The notes under the pieces were generated by a model that did not search any database, was not told where the DNA came from, and saw only the letters and a program-made list of their open reading frames with translations. Positions 1 to 5,343 of a DNA stretch of 5,861 bases are shown here, one piece after another. The position numbers were made by a program, and so were the translations under genes. The stretch comes from Thermococcus sp. GTDB taxonomy: Archaea; Methanobacteriota_B; Thermococci; Thermococcales; Thermococcaceae. Positions within the stretch are counted from its first letter, which is position 1. Every line of letters starts with the position of its first letter. The stretch is from NCBI GenBank assembly GCA_027065835.1, contig JAMONK010000228.1:1-5861 (forward strand), in the 5' to 3' direction.

Positions 1-999
1 TCCGTTACCTTCGACGAACTGGTTGAGAGACTCAAAAGCATGGAAAACAGGCTCCTCCTCGTCAGGGCGTCCGGAGAGAAGATCCTCCTATACGGGAGCG
101 GCAGAATCGTGAGGAAATACACCGAACCATCCGAGGAGCTGAGGAACGTCGAGATAATAGAACTGGACAAGTTTGAGTTCCTTGAGTACCTCCAGGAAAC
201 GGTGGAATCCCGAAATATTCCGAAGGTCGTTGAATTCTCGTACTCCCTCGACGCTCCGGGTGACGTCTATCTGCACCTTGAGGAGGCAATCCTGAGGGCC
301 ACTTCGAGGGCTTACACCGCCCTTGGTGTTGCCATTGGAACGGCCGGGTTAAAGGCTTCCGTGAGATACGGGGCAACCGGCAGGGACATACTCCTCATCA
401 GGGGGAACCTGGAGGCGTTCTCGGCCGGTGAAGTGAAAAAAGCCGAGCTGGCACGATTCCTGTCGGATGTCATATCAAGGGAGACCGGCTTCGATGCCAG
501 GGTCGTGATCAACGAGTTCAGCCTGACCAGAACCCCAGGAAAACCCGTGCTGAAGGTGCCCGCACCGTGGACCCACGTCAGGGGAGGGCGGGTTCTAGAG
601 GTGCCCCTCAGGGAAAGGGGTACTGTACCAATAAACCGGAAAAAAGTGGAGGAAGAGGTGGAGAAGATCTTTCGTGAGGCGGGGATTGGAGAGCTCGCCG
701 GAAAACTCAAAGACGGTGGTGGAAAGGGCGTTTCAGCAAGGACCCTGGAGGCGTTCCTGCTGGAGAAGCTCTCCCGGTTCGATGAGGTTGAAGTGAACTG
801 GATTCGGGTCTCCCCGGTAGGGAGCGGTGAGTTCAAAGTCGCCATCGGTACGTCCAGGAAGTCGAGATCGATAAGCGACGTGGAGATCGCTGAGGCGATT
901 GGAAGACACCTAACCTCCGCCGAGAGGGAAGGGAGGGTCAGGGGTTTGCCGTTCAAAGTGTCTTCGGCGTTTTTAGTACTTGAAGAGGATGTTTACTGA
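1..999 (+). CDS. Hypothetical protein, 5' end cut by window
   Basis: I do not recognise this protein. The frame is open from the first base to the TGA at 997-999. The codons before the ATG at 40 still read like protein (an amphipathic stretch with FDELVERL), and that ATG has only a weak, distant GAGAG upstream, so the true start probably lies outside the window. From the ATG at 40 there are 319 residues. It is soluble in character: no membrane segment, no signal peptide in the visible part and no cysteine. Strand-like and helix-like stretches alternate, for example DILLIRGNLEAF near 116-127 followed by a charged helix at 131-148. Residues 84-150 and 239-298 share a similar order of helix, strand, strand, helix, which may be an old internal duplication. 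A Gly/Lys-rich linker (DGGGKG, 225-230) precedes the second block. Coding of the frame is secure; function is unknown. Confidence 0.8.
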   Translation, partial: SVTFDELVERLKSMENRLLLVRASGEKILLYGSGRIVRKYTEPSEELRNVEIIELDKFEFLEYLQETVESRNIPKVVEFSYSLDAPGDVYLHLEEAILRATSRAYTALGVAIGTAGLKASVRYGATGRDILLIRGNLEAFSAGEVKKAELARFLSDVISRETGFDARVVINEFSLTRTPGKPVLKVPAPWTHVRGGRVLEVPLRERGTVPINRKKVEEEVEKIFREAGIGELAGKLKDGGGKGVSARTLEAFLLEKLSRFDEVEVNWIRVSPVGSGEFKVAIGTSRKSRSISDVEIAEAIGRHLTSAEREGRVRGLPFKVSSAFLVLEEDVY

Positions 1000-1005
1000 G
1001 ATTCA

Positions 1006-1048
1006 ATAAAGTTAAAAGCTCCCATCTCTACCCTTCAAAGGTGAGAAC
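1006..1048 (+). promoter_or_regulatory. Candidate promoter and ribosome binding site of the 56-aa gene
   Basis: The 49-base gap after the first gene contains an AT-rich box, AATAAAGTTAAAAGC, around 1005-1019. It lies about 25 bases before the expected start of transcription near 1038. A GGTGAG ribosome binding site at 1040-1045 sits three bases before the ATG at 1049. Spacing fits an archaeal TATA box with a very short leader. The box is inferred from composition and position only. Confidence 0.5.
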
Positions 1049-1219
1049 ATGGAGAGAAAGCACGTCTACAGGCTGATGCTGGGCATCGTCCTCATACTGG
1101 CGTTCTTCTACACCCTCGGCCTTTTTGGCATCGTTCCCTTTAGGGTAAGCTACTACATCACGCTCTTCATGCTCGTGCTCTTCGTCATCCTCCGTATTGA
1201 GTATCACTCGCGGAACTAG
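1049..1219 (+). CDS. Small two-helix membrane protein (56 aa)
   Basis: ATG at 1049, TAG at 1217-1219, 56 residues. A short basic start (MERKHVYR) is followed by two hydrophobic segments, about residues 9-30 and 36-50, separated by a short turn with Pro30 and Arg32. The tail (RIEYHSRN) is polar. The positive N-terminus and polar tail suggest a helical hairpin with both ends in the cytoplasm, by the positive-inside rule. The gene has its own plausible promoter and a GGTGAG ribosome binding site, and its codon use (ctc, atc, gtc, ttc) resembles its neighbours, which together argue for a real gene despite its size. It converges with the ABC permease gene with only four bases between the two stop codons. 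No function can be assigned. Small conserved membrane proteins of this kind are common in Thermococcales. Confidence 0.72.
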   Translation: MERKHVYRLMLGIVLILAFFYTLGLFGIVPFRVSYYITLFMLVLFVILRIEYHSRN

Positions 1220-1223
1220 CGGC

Positions 1224-1934
1224 TCAGTACAGCTTTTTGAGCGCCCGTATCGACAGGAGCATGAAGAGGAGGAACATCAGGACGAGGGCCAGCATTGACT
1301 CCAGCGGTGGAATCACATCATAGTAGTAGAGCAAACCGTAGCGCAGGCCGTCTACGGAGTACGTCATCGGTGTTATCAGTCCCACGACGAGGAACCATCT
1401 TGGAAAGAGCGTGAGAGAGGCTATCGCACCGCTGGTGAACATCATCGGGAGCCGTATCAGGTTGAGCCACGTCATGACGTTTATTGAGTTCGAGATGGCG
1501 AGGGAGACGTAAACCCCAAGCGCCGAGAAAGCGAGGTTTGAGAGGATAAGGTAGAGCAACACGAGCGGAAGGCTCCAGATGGAGTAGGCCATGAAGTGAG
1601 AGACCAGAACCAGGGTCACCAAACTGACCAAGAGGCCAAAGATGGCTCCAACGAGCACCTTTGCCAGTATTATCTCCCCATAACTCACGGGAGCGAGCAG
1701 AAGCCGCTCAAAAGTTCTGAGCCTCCTCTCAAAGATTATCGAAGAGGCCACGAAGGACGTCGTCCCGAAGAGGGCGGAGATACTCAGCAGTCCCGGGATG
1801 AGGTGGTCGATGTCGCCGAACCTGGCGATGAACGCGAGACTGAAGACGAGGGGAAACACCAGCCCCCAGCTTATTGAACCCGGCTTCAGCATGTACTCCC
1901 GAAGTTCCTTTACTATTATCGCCCAGACCTTCAT
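1224..1934 (-). CDS. ABC-2 type transporter permease
   Basis: Membrane subunit of an ABC exporter, last gene of a three-gene operon. I place the start at the ATG at 1934-1932, giving 236 residues. It forms an ATGA overlap with the stop of the ATPase gene and has a GGGGGAT ribosome binding site (1948-1942) seven bases upstream. An ATG three codons earlier (1943, 239 residues) directly abuts that G-run and is less likely. Six hydrophobic segments are visible, roughly at 20-37, 47-67, 91-112, 120-147, 157-176 and 211-230. An amphipathic start (KVWAIIVKELREYMLKP) is typical of the family. ABC-2 hallmarks include the MFTSGAI segment (165-171) and TPMTYSVDGLRYG (188-200), matching the usual PLTY..DALR pattern. 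The length is at the short end of the family's usual range. It should pair as a dimer with the ATPase encoded just upstream. Substrate unknown; drug, lipid, sodium or metal-related export are all possible. Confidence 0.9.
   Translation of the reverse strand: MKVWAIIVKELREYMLKPGSISWGLVFPLVFSLAFIARFGDIDHLIPGLLSISALFGTTSFVASSIIFERRLRTFERLLLAPVSYGEIILAKVLVGAIFGLLVSLVTLVLVSHFMAYSIWSLPLVLLYLILSNLAFSALGVYVSLAISNSINVMTWLNLIRLPMMFTSGAIASLTLFPRWFLVVGLITPMTYSVDGLRYGLLYYYDVIPPLESMLALVLMFLLFMLLSIRALKKLY
1234..1238 (+). terminator. Possible T-tract terminator for the 56-aa gene
   Basis: A run of five T (AGCTTTTTGAG) lies 15 bases after the stop of the 56-aa gene, inside the 3' end of the convergent permease gene. 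Archaeal transcription ends mainly at short T-runs on the coding strand, so this is the nearest candidate. No hairpin precedes it, and T5 runs also occur by chance. Confidence 0.25.
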
Positions 1935-2860
1935 ATCGGACATCCCCCACAGGCACAGCCCCTCTCCTCGCCCTCCTCCTCGGTGAGTTCAAGGAACACG
2001 TCCTCGATACTGGGAAGCTCCGTGGACAGATGGACGATTCTAAAGCCAAGCCGTCCTTTAATCTCCGCAAGTTCATCCATAAATGCATCGATGTCTTTAA
2101 CCTTCAGGACAAGGGCGTCCTCCTCAAAGGCAGGTGAGTACTCCTCAAGGGCATGGATGAGACTGGTTTTCAGGGGTTCAACCTTCAGTCTCACCCGCGT
2201 TTCACTGCCCAGCAGCCTTCTTATCTCGCTCCTTCCCCCCATCGCCACTATCTTACCCCGGTTGATTATTGCTATCCTGTGAGGGAGGGTCTCTGCCTCC
2301 ACCATGTTGTGAGTCGTGAGAAAAATTGTCCTGCCCGCCACGTTCAGGGCCCGTATCATCTCCCTGACCATCCTGGCCGACTTCACGTCGAGGGCTATCG
2401 TGGGCTCGTCCAGGAAAATAACGGGGGGGTCATGGATCAGTGCGGCCACTATCGAGGCCCTCCTCTTGTACCCCGAGCTGAGCTTTCCAAACTTTTTCCT
2501 GGCCGGCAGGTTGAAATCCTTTATGAGCTTCGAGACGTTTTCGGGGGGCGCTTCGTACAACCTTGCGAGGAATCGCAGGTTCTCCTCAACGGTCAGCTCA
2601 TCGTAGAGGTTGGACACGTCCTGGACGACACCTATACTCTTCTTTACCCCCACCTTCTCCCGTCTGACGTCATAGCCGTTAACGTAGGCCTCCCCCTCTG
2701 TTATGCTCGTTAGGGTTGAGAGCATCCTAACGGTCGTTGTTTTGCCGGCTCCATTTGGTCCTAAGAAGCCGAAGATCTCGCCTTTCTTGACCTTAAAGCT
2801 GATACGGTCAACAGCCGTGAAGTCCCCGTATCTCTTCGTCAGTTCCCGAGCCTCTATCAT
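1931..2860 (-). CDS. ABC transporter ATP-binding protein, DrrA/CcmA type
   Basis: Cytoplasmic ATPase of 309 residues that powers the permease encoded next to it. All nucleotide-binding motifs are visible in order: Walker A GPNGAGKTT (34-42), Q-loop Gln80 (VVQD), ABC signature LSSGYKRR (127-134), Walker B VIFLDE (147-152, catalytic Glu152), D-loop IALD (155-158) and switch histidine His184 (TTHN). The third signature residue is Ser instead of the usual Gly. A C-terminal domain of about 100 residues follows, with the PSIEDVFLELT motif (283-293) typical of DrrA-like subunits. The protein ends in CACGGC-Pro-Ile: three cysteines in a CxCxxC arrangement not expected in this family, and the only cysteines in the protein. 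The ATG at 2860 overlaps the stop of the propeller gene (ATGA) and has GGAG eight bases upstream. Its own stop overlaps the start of the permease gene. Family assignment is secure, substrate is not. Confidence 0.95.
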   Translation of the reverse strand: MIEARELTKRYGDFTAVDRISFKVKKGEIFGFLGPNGAGKTTTVRMLSTLTSITEGEAYVNGYDVRREKVGVKKSIGVVQDVSNLYDELTVEENLRFLARLYEAPPENVSKLIKDFNLPARKKFGKLSSGYKRRASIVAALIHDPPVIFLDEPTIALDVKSARMVREMIRALNVAGRTIFLTTHNMVEAETLPHRIAIINRGKIVAMGGRSEIRRLLGSETRVRLKVEPLKTSLIHALEEYSPAFEEDALVLKVKDIDAFMDELAEIKGRLGFRIVHLSTELPSIEDVFLELTEEEGEERGCACGGCPI

Positions 2861-4002
2861 TCTCTCAACTCCTTCATCAGGAGGAATCCCACGATCACCA
2901 AACCTGCCGTTATGGCTACCAGGAGCGGCAGACCCGGCAGGTGGAAGGACGGTCTCGCCGGTGCTCTGGTGGAGGTCACAGTGCCCCTGAGCCTCAGAAC
3001 GTTTATCTTCTCCTGGCAGTTCTCGATGGAGTGGTACCCGTAGCCGACAACGAGAAAACTCGCGTCCCTGGAGATAGCGACGTTCCTGACACTCCAGTTG
3101 AACCTTTCGTTCCAGAGCACGCTCCCGTTAGGTGCGACGAAGATGGCTTCCCTCGCACCGCCCGCCAAAAGGTAGCCCCTGGCCGTGGAAACCTGAAGGG
3201 TTGATACCAGGAACGGAACCTTGTAGACGGTGCTCCCGTTTGACGAAAGGAGGACGAGGTACCCTATATCCCCCGCCACCGCCACGTTCTTTCCATCGGA
3301 ATCAATAGACCGGATCAGGTTGTTGAAGTGTCTGCTCCAGAGCTCCCTGCCACTCCAGCTTATCTTCTTTACCTCGCCCCAGCTCCCACCTTTTGCGGCG
3401 ATTAAAACGTATATGCCGTCATCACTTGCGATTACCTTCCTCGCGTAGCCCCCGTACTTCTCTGAAAAGACGACTCCTCCGGACAGGTCCAGAACCGCAA
3501 CGCTGTAATCCACGCCCACCGCTATCCTATCTCCAAAAAGGTCAACGCTCCAGACGTATCCACCGAGCTTTTTCCTCCATATCAACTTCCCGTTCCTGAA
3601 GAGGTAGACGTATCCGGAGCTATCACCGGCCACCACGGTCTTCCCATCTTTGGAGATATCCACGGAGACTACCGCCCCGGCCGCTTTATACTCCCACCCC
3701 AGGGAACCGTTAGCATCGAAATACTGTAACCAGTCACCCTCCGTCCCTATGATGACGTCATTGTTATCGCTTACTCCAACCGTGTAGGCTATCCCCCTCG
3801 TGGGCTCCTTAAAAATCAGTTTTCCATCCGGGCCAAGAAGCTCAGCGTAGTAACCAAAGGCGAGACCGATGTACCCCTTCTCGTTGAGGGCCATCCCAAA
3901 GACTATGCACTGGTCACTGTAGGTCCAGCTCCAGTTCACCTGGGCGCCGACAAGTGGCAGTGCCGAAAGGAGCAGGATGATAGCTAGCGCAGTCCCCTTC
4001 AT
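2857..4002 (-). CDS. Secreted, membrane-anchored beta-propeller-like protein
   Basis: First gene of the operon, 381 residues. A signal peptide (residues 1-20, hydrophobic LAIILLLSALPL core, likely cut after VGA) is followed by a large extracytoplasmic domain and a C-terminal membrane helix (about 357-376) with a short charged cytoplasmic tail KELRE. The domain repeats a pattern of about 40 residues of the WD40/PQQ-like propeller type: a strand with D/NG turn and W (ANGSLGWEY, RNGKLIWRKK, WSGRELWSRH, PNGSVLWNER) followed by V.SVDIS.DG and VVAGD (for example 112-126). Six to eight blades are likely. Five N-X-S sequons lie in the external part (Asn23, 98, 255, 292, 302). The only two cysteines, Cys32 and Cys329, sit near the first and last strands and could form a disulfide closing the ring. 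The role is not known. Coupling to an ABC-2 exporter suggests it receives or matures the exported cargo, or scaffolds the exporter at the cell surface. Confidence 0.85.
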   Translation of the reverse strand: MKGTALAIILLLSALPLVGAQVNWSWTYSDQCIVFGMALNEKGYIGLAFGYYAELLGPDGKLIFKEPTRGIAYTVGVSDNNDVIIGTEGDWLQYFDANGSLGWEYKAAGAVVSVDISKDGKTVVAGDSSGYVYLFRNGKLIWRKKLGGYVWSVDLFGDRIAVGVDYSVAVLDLSGGVVFSEKYGGYARKVIASDDGIYVLIAAKGGSWGEVKKISWSGRELWSRHFNNLIRSIDSDGKNVAVAGDIGYLVLLSSNGSTVYKVPFLVSTLQVSTARGYLLAGGAREAIFVAPNGSVLWNERFNWSVRNVAISRDASFLVVGYGYHSIENCQEKINVLRLRGTVTSTRAPARPSFHLPGLPLLVAITAGLVIVGFLLMKELRE

Positions 4003-4040
4003 GCGTTCCCCCAGTTAAATTTAAGATTCGGTTTAAAGGG
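4003..4040 (-). promoter_or_regulatory. Candidate promoter and RBS of the propeller/ABC operon
   Basis: On the minus strand a G-rich site GGGGGAAC lies just before the ATG at 4002. An AT-rich box read as CCCTTTAAACCG (4040-4029) is about 30 bases upstream of the ATG, fitting an archaeal TATA box with a leader of only a few bases. A second AT-rich stretch (CTTAAATTTAAC, 4024-4013) is too close to the start to serve as the main TATA box. Called from composition and spacing only. Confidence 0.45.
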
Positions 4041-4080
4041 TTAGTGGTTCATCAGGCTAACCTCCACTAGCACTTCAGTG
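4039..4080. repeat. Cluster of short inverted repeats
   Basis: Three overlapping inverted repeats are visible. GGTTAG (4039-4044) pairs with CTAACC (4057-4062), TAGTGG (4042-4047) pairs with CCACTA (4064-4069), and CACT-TC-AGTG spans 4071-4080. The first two share bases, so they would be alternative pairings. The cluster lies just upstream of the propeller-operon TATA candidate, a place where an operator or activator site would act. Arms are only 4-6 bases, so chance cannot be excluded. Confidence 0.4.
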
Positions 4081-4124
4081 TAAGAATTTTCCACCACACA
4101 TATGGCCTGAAACAGAAATGCTCC

Positions 4125-4202
4125 AACCTTTGGTTTAGAAGTTTCGGGTTTAAAAACGCTTTTTTAGGCCCCTTCCAAGTTTTAATTGAGGGGATAAATA
4201 TG
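4125..4202 (+). promoter_or_regulatory. Hydrogenase operon promoter with SurR-like half-sites
   Basis: The gap between the divergent genes (4003-4239) is clearly AT-richer than the flanking coding DNA. From 4125 there is a run of GTT/AAC-like triplets: AAC 4125, GTT 4133, AAG 4139, GTT 4148, AAC 4155. SurR, the redox-sensitive activator of hydrogenase genes in P. furiosus, is known to bind GTTn3AACn5GTT. Here AACn5GTT is exact, GTTn3AAG has one mismatch and GTTn4AAC is one base too long. Candidate TATA boxes follow: TTTTAATTG at 4179-4187 and GATAAATAT at 4193-4201. The second would place the transcript start near 4222, with a leader of about 18 bases. A TAAAAA-N4-TTTTTA inverted repeat covers 4151-4166. 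Stretch 4081-4124 shows nothing I can name. Confidence 0.5.
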
Positions 4203-4253
4203 AGCACGTGTATACTTATGTTCACTGGAGGTGGTTGGGTTGAGGTACGTTAA
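4200..4253 (+). other. Possible 17-codon upstream ORF overlapping the hydB start
   Basis: ATG at 4200-4202 opens a frame of 17 codons ([17 protein letters not shown]) ending with TAA at 4251-4253. It is out of frame with hydB and runs through the hydB ribosome binding site and TTG start. GAGGGG at 4188-4193, six bases upstream, could act as its ribosome binding site. A second in-frame ATG is at 4218. It can be translated only if transcription starts upstream of about 4190; if GATAAATAT at 4193-4201 is the TATA box it cannot be. Listed as a possibility, not a gene. Confidence 0.2.
4227..4234 (+). promoter_or_regulatory. Ribosome binding site that decides the hydB start
   Basis: GGAGGTGG is close to the full complement of the archaeal 16S rRNA tail. 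It lies five bases before the TTG at 4240, while the in-frame GTG at 4231 is part of this site itself. This favours TTG as the real start codon. Confidence 0.75.
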
Positions 4254-5343
4254 ACTCCCCAGGGAAAACACATATGCGTTCCTAGAAAGACTGAAAGAAT
4301 GGGGCAAACTCTACGCCCCCGTGAAAATCTCCGAGAAGTTCTACGACTTCAGGGAAATAGACGATGTCAAAAAGGTTGAGTTCCACTACAACAGGACGAT
4401 AATGCCGCCCAAGAAGTTCTTCTTCCAACCGAGGGAGAAGCTCTTCGAATTCAACATAAAGAAAGCCGAGTACCGCGAGGTCATCGAGAACGTCGAACCC
4501 TTCGTGATATTCGGTCTCCACGCCTGCGACATCTTCGGCCTCAAGATACTCGACACGGTCTACCTCGACGAGCTCCCGGACAAGTACTACAAGGTCCGCA
4601 GGGAGAAGGGGATAATAATAGGCATCAGCTGCATGCCGGACGAGTACTGCTTCTGCAACCTCCGCGAGACCGATTTCGCCGACGACGGCTTCGACCTGTT
4701 CCTGCATGAGCTTCCGGACGGATGGCTCGTTCGCGTTGGAACGCCGACGGGACACAGGATAGTCGACAAGAGCATCAAGCTCTTCGAGGAGGTCACCACC
4801 GAGGACATCTGCGCCTTCAGGGAGTTCGAGAACAAACGCTCTCAGGCCTTCAAGTACCACGAGGACTGGAGCAACCTTAGGTACCTCCTCGAGCTTGAGA
4901 TGGAGCACCCGATGTGGGACGAGCAGGCGGAGATATGCCTCGCCTGCGGCAACTGCAACACCACCTGCCCGACCTGCCGCTGCTACGAGGTCAGGGATGT
5001 TGTCAACCTCGACGGAAACACCGGCTACCGTGAGAGACGCTGGGACTCCTGCCAGCTCAGGAGCCACGGCCTCGTTGCGGGGAACCACAACTTCAGACCC
5101 ACCAAGAAGAGCCGCTTCATGAACCGCTACCTCTGTAAGAACTCCTACAACGAGAAGCTCGGAGTAAGCTACTGCGTCGGCTGTGGGAGATGCACATACT
5201 TCTGCCCGGCGGGCATAAACTTCGTGAAGAACCTGCGCACGATAATGGGGCTTGAGGGGAAGTCCTGCCCGTCGGAGATGAGCGAGGAGATACCCAAGAG
5301 GGGCTTCGCCTATGCCACCGGTATAGGAGGTGATGACGTATGA
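4240..5343 (+). CDS. hydB: Cytosolic NADP-hydrogenase (sulfhydrogenase I) beta subunit
   Basis: Iron-sulfur electron-transfer subunit of the soluble tetrameric NiFe hydrogenase of Thermococcales (also named hyhB in Thermococcus), related to anaerobic sulfite reductase subunit A. It passes electrons between the flavoprotein HydG and the NiFe hydrogenase subunits. It can also take part in sulfur or polysulfide reduction. I start it at TTG 4240, which gives 367 residues beginning RYVKLP, the start and length I recall for P. furiosus HydB. GTG at 4231 would add three residues and overlaps the ribosome binding site. Two 4Fe-4S motifs are clear: [12 protein letters not shown] (233-244) with extra Cys246 and Cys248, and [12 protein letters not shown] (312-323). 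Further cysteines at HACD (96) and CMPDEYCFC (131-139) may bind another cluster. The C-terminal codons carry the hydG ribosome binding site, and the stop overlaps the hydG start (ATGA). Identification is by memory of the family, without alignment. Confidence 0.95.
   Translation: MRYVKLPRENTYAFLERLKEWGKLYAPVKISEKFYDFREIDDVKKVEFHYNRTIMPPKKFFFQPREKLFEFNIKKAEYREVIENVEPFVIFGLHACDIFGLKILDTVYLDELPDKYYKVRREKGIIIGISCMPDEYCFCNLRETDFADDGFDLFLHELPDGWLVRVGTPTGHRIVDKSIKLFEEVTTEDICAFREFENKRSQAFKYHEDWSNLRYLLELEMEHPMWDEQAEICLACGNCNTTCPTCRCYEVRDVVNLDGNTGYRERRWDSCQLRSHGLVAGNHNFRPTKKSRFMNRYLCKNSYNEKLGVSYCVGCGRCTYFCPAGINFVKNLRTIMGLEGKSCPSEMSEEIPKRGFAYATGIGGDDV
5326..5334 (+). promoter_or_regulatory. Full-consensus ribosome binding site of hydG
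   Basis: GGAGGTGAT matches the complete complement of the 16S rRNA 3' tail and lies five bases before the hydG ATG at 5340. It is embedded in the last codons of hydB (Gly-Gly-Asp). It indicates strong translation of hydG coupled to hydB. Confidence 0.85.

Noticed and set aside
40..42. ATG at 40 as the true start of the left-edge gene
   Set aside because: The frame stays open to the window edge with protein-like codons, and the upstream ribosome binding site is weak and distant.
312..956. 214-codon open frame on the minus strand opposite the left-edge gene
   Set aside because: Rich in Ser, Pro and Arg with no domain-like pattern; a shadow of the plus-strand frame, which has better protein character.
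1935..1943. Permease start at the upstream ATG (1943)
   Set aside because: The GGGGG ribosome binding site would touch this start codon, whereas it is well spaced for the ATG at 1934, which also forms the ATGA overlap.
1729..2088. 119-codon minus-strand frame bridging the ATPase and permease genes
   Set aside because: Same strand but different frame, overlapping two genes with clear family motifs; Arg-rich composition typical of an out-of-frame reading.
2153..2713. 186-codon plus-strand frame opposite the ABC ATPase
   Set aside because: Fully antisense to a gene with all ABC motifs intact; no initiation signals.
4003..4239. Exact SurR motif GTTn3AAC in the hydB upstream region
   Set aside because: I scanned for it and found only near matches, so only a degenerate array is claimed.
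4282..5088. 268-codon open frame on the minus strand inside hydB
   Set aside because: It lies wholly antisense to a gene with clear iron-sulfur motifs. Its run of Val, Glu, Ala and Leu is what the codon-biased hydB sequence gives on the opposite strand, and no ribosome binding site or promoter supports it.
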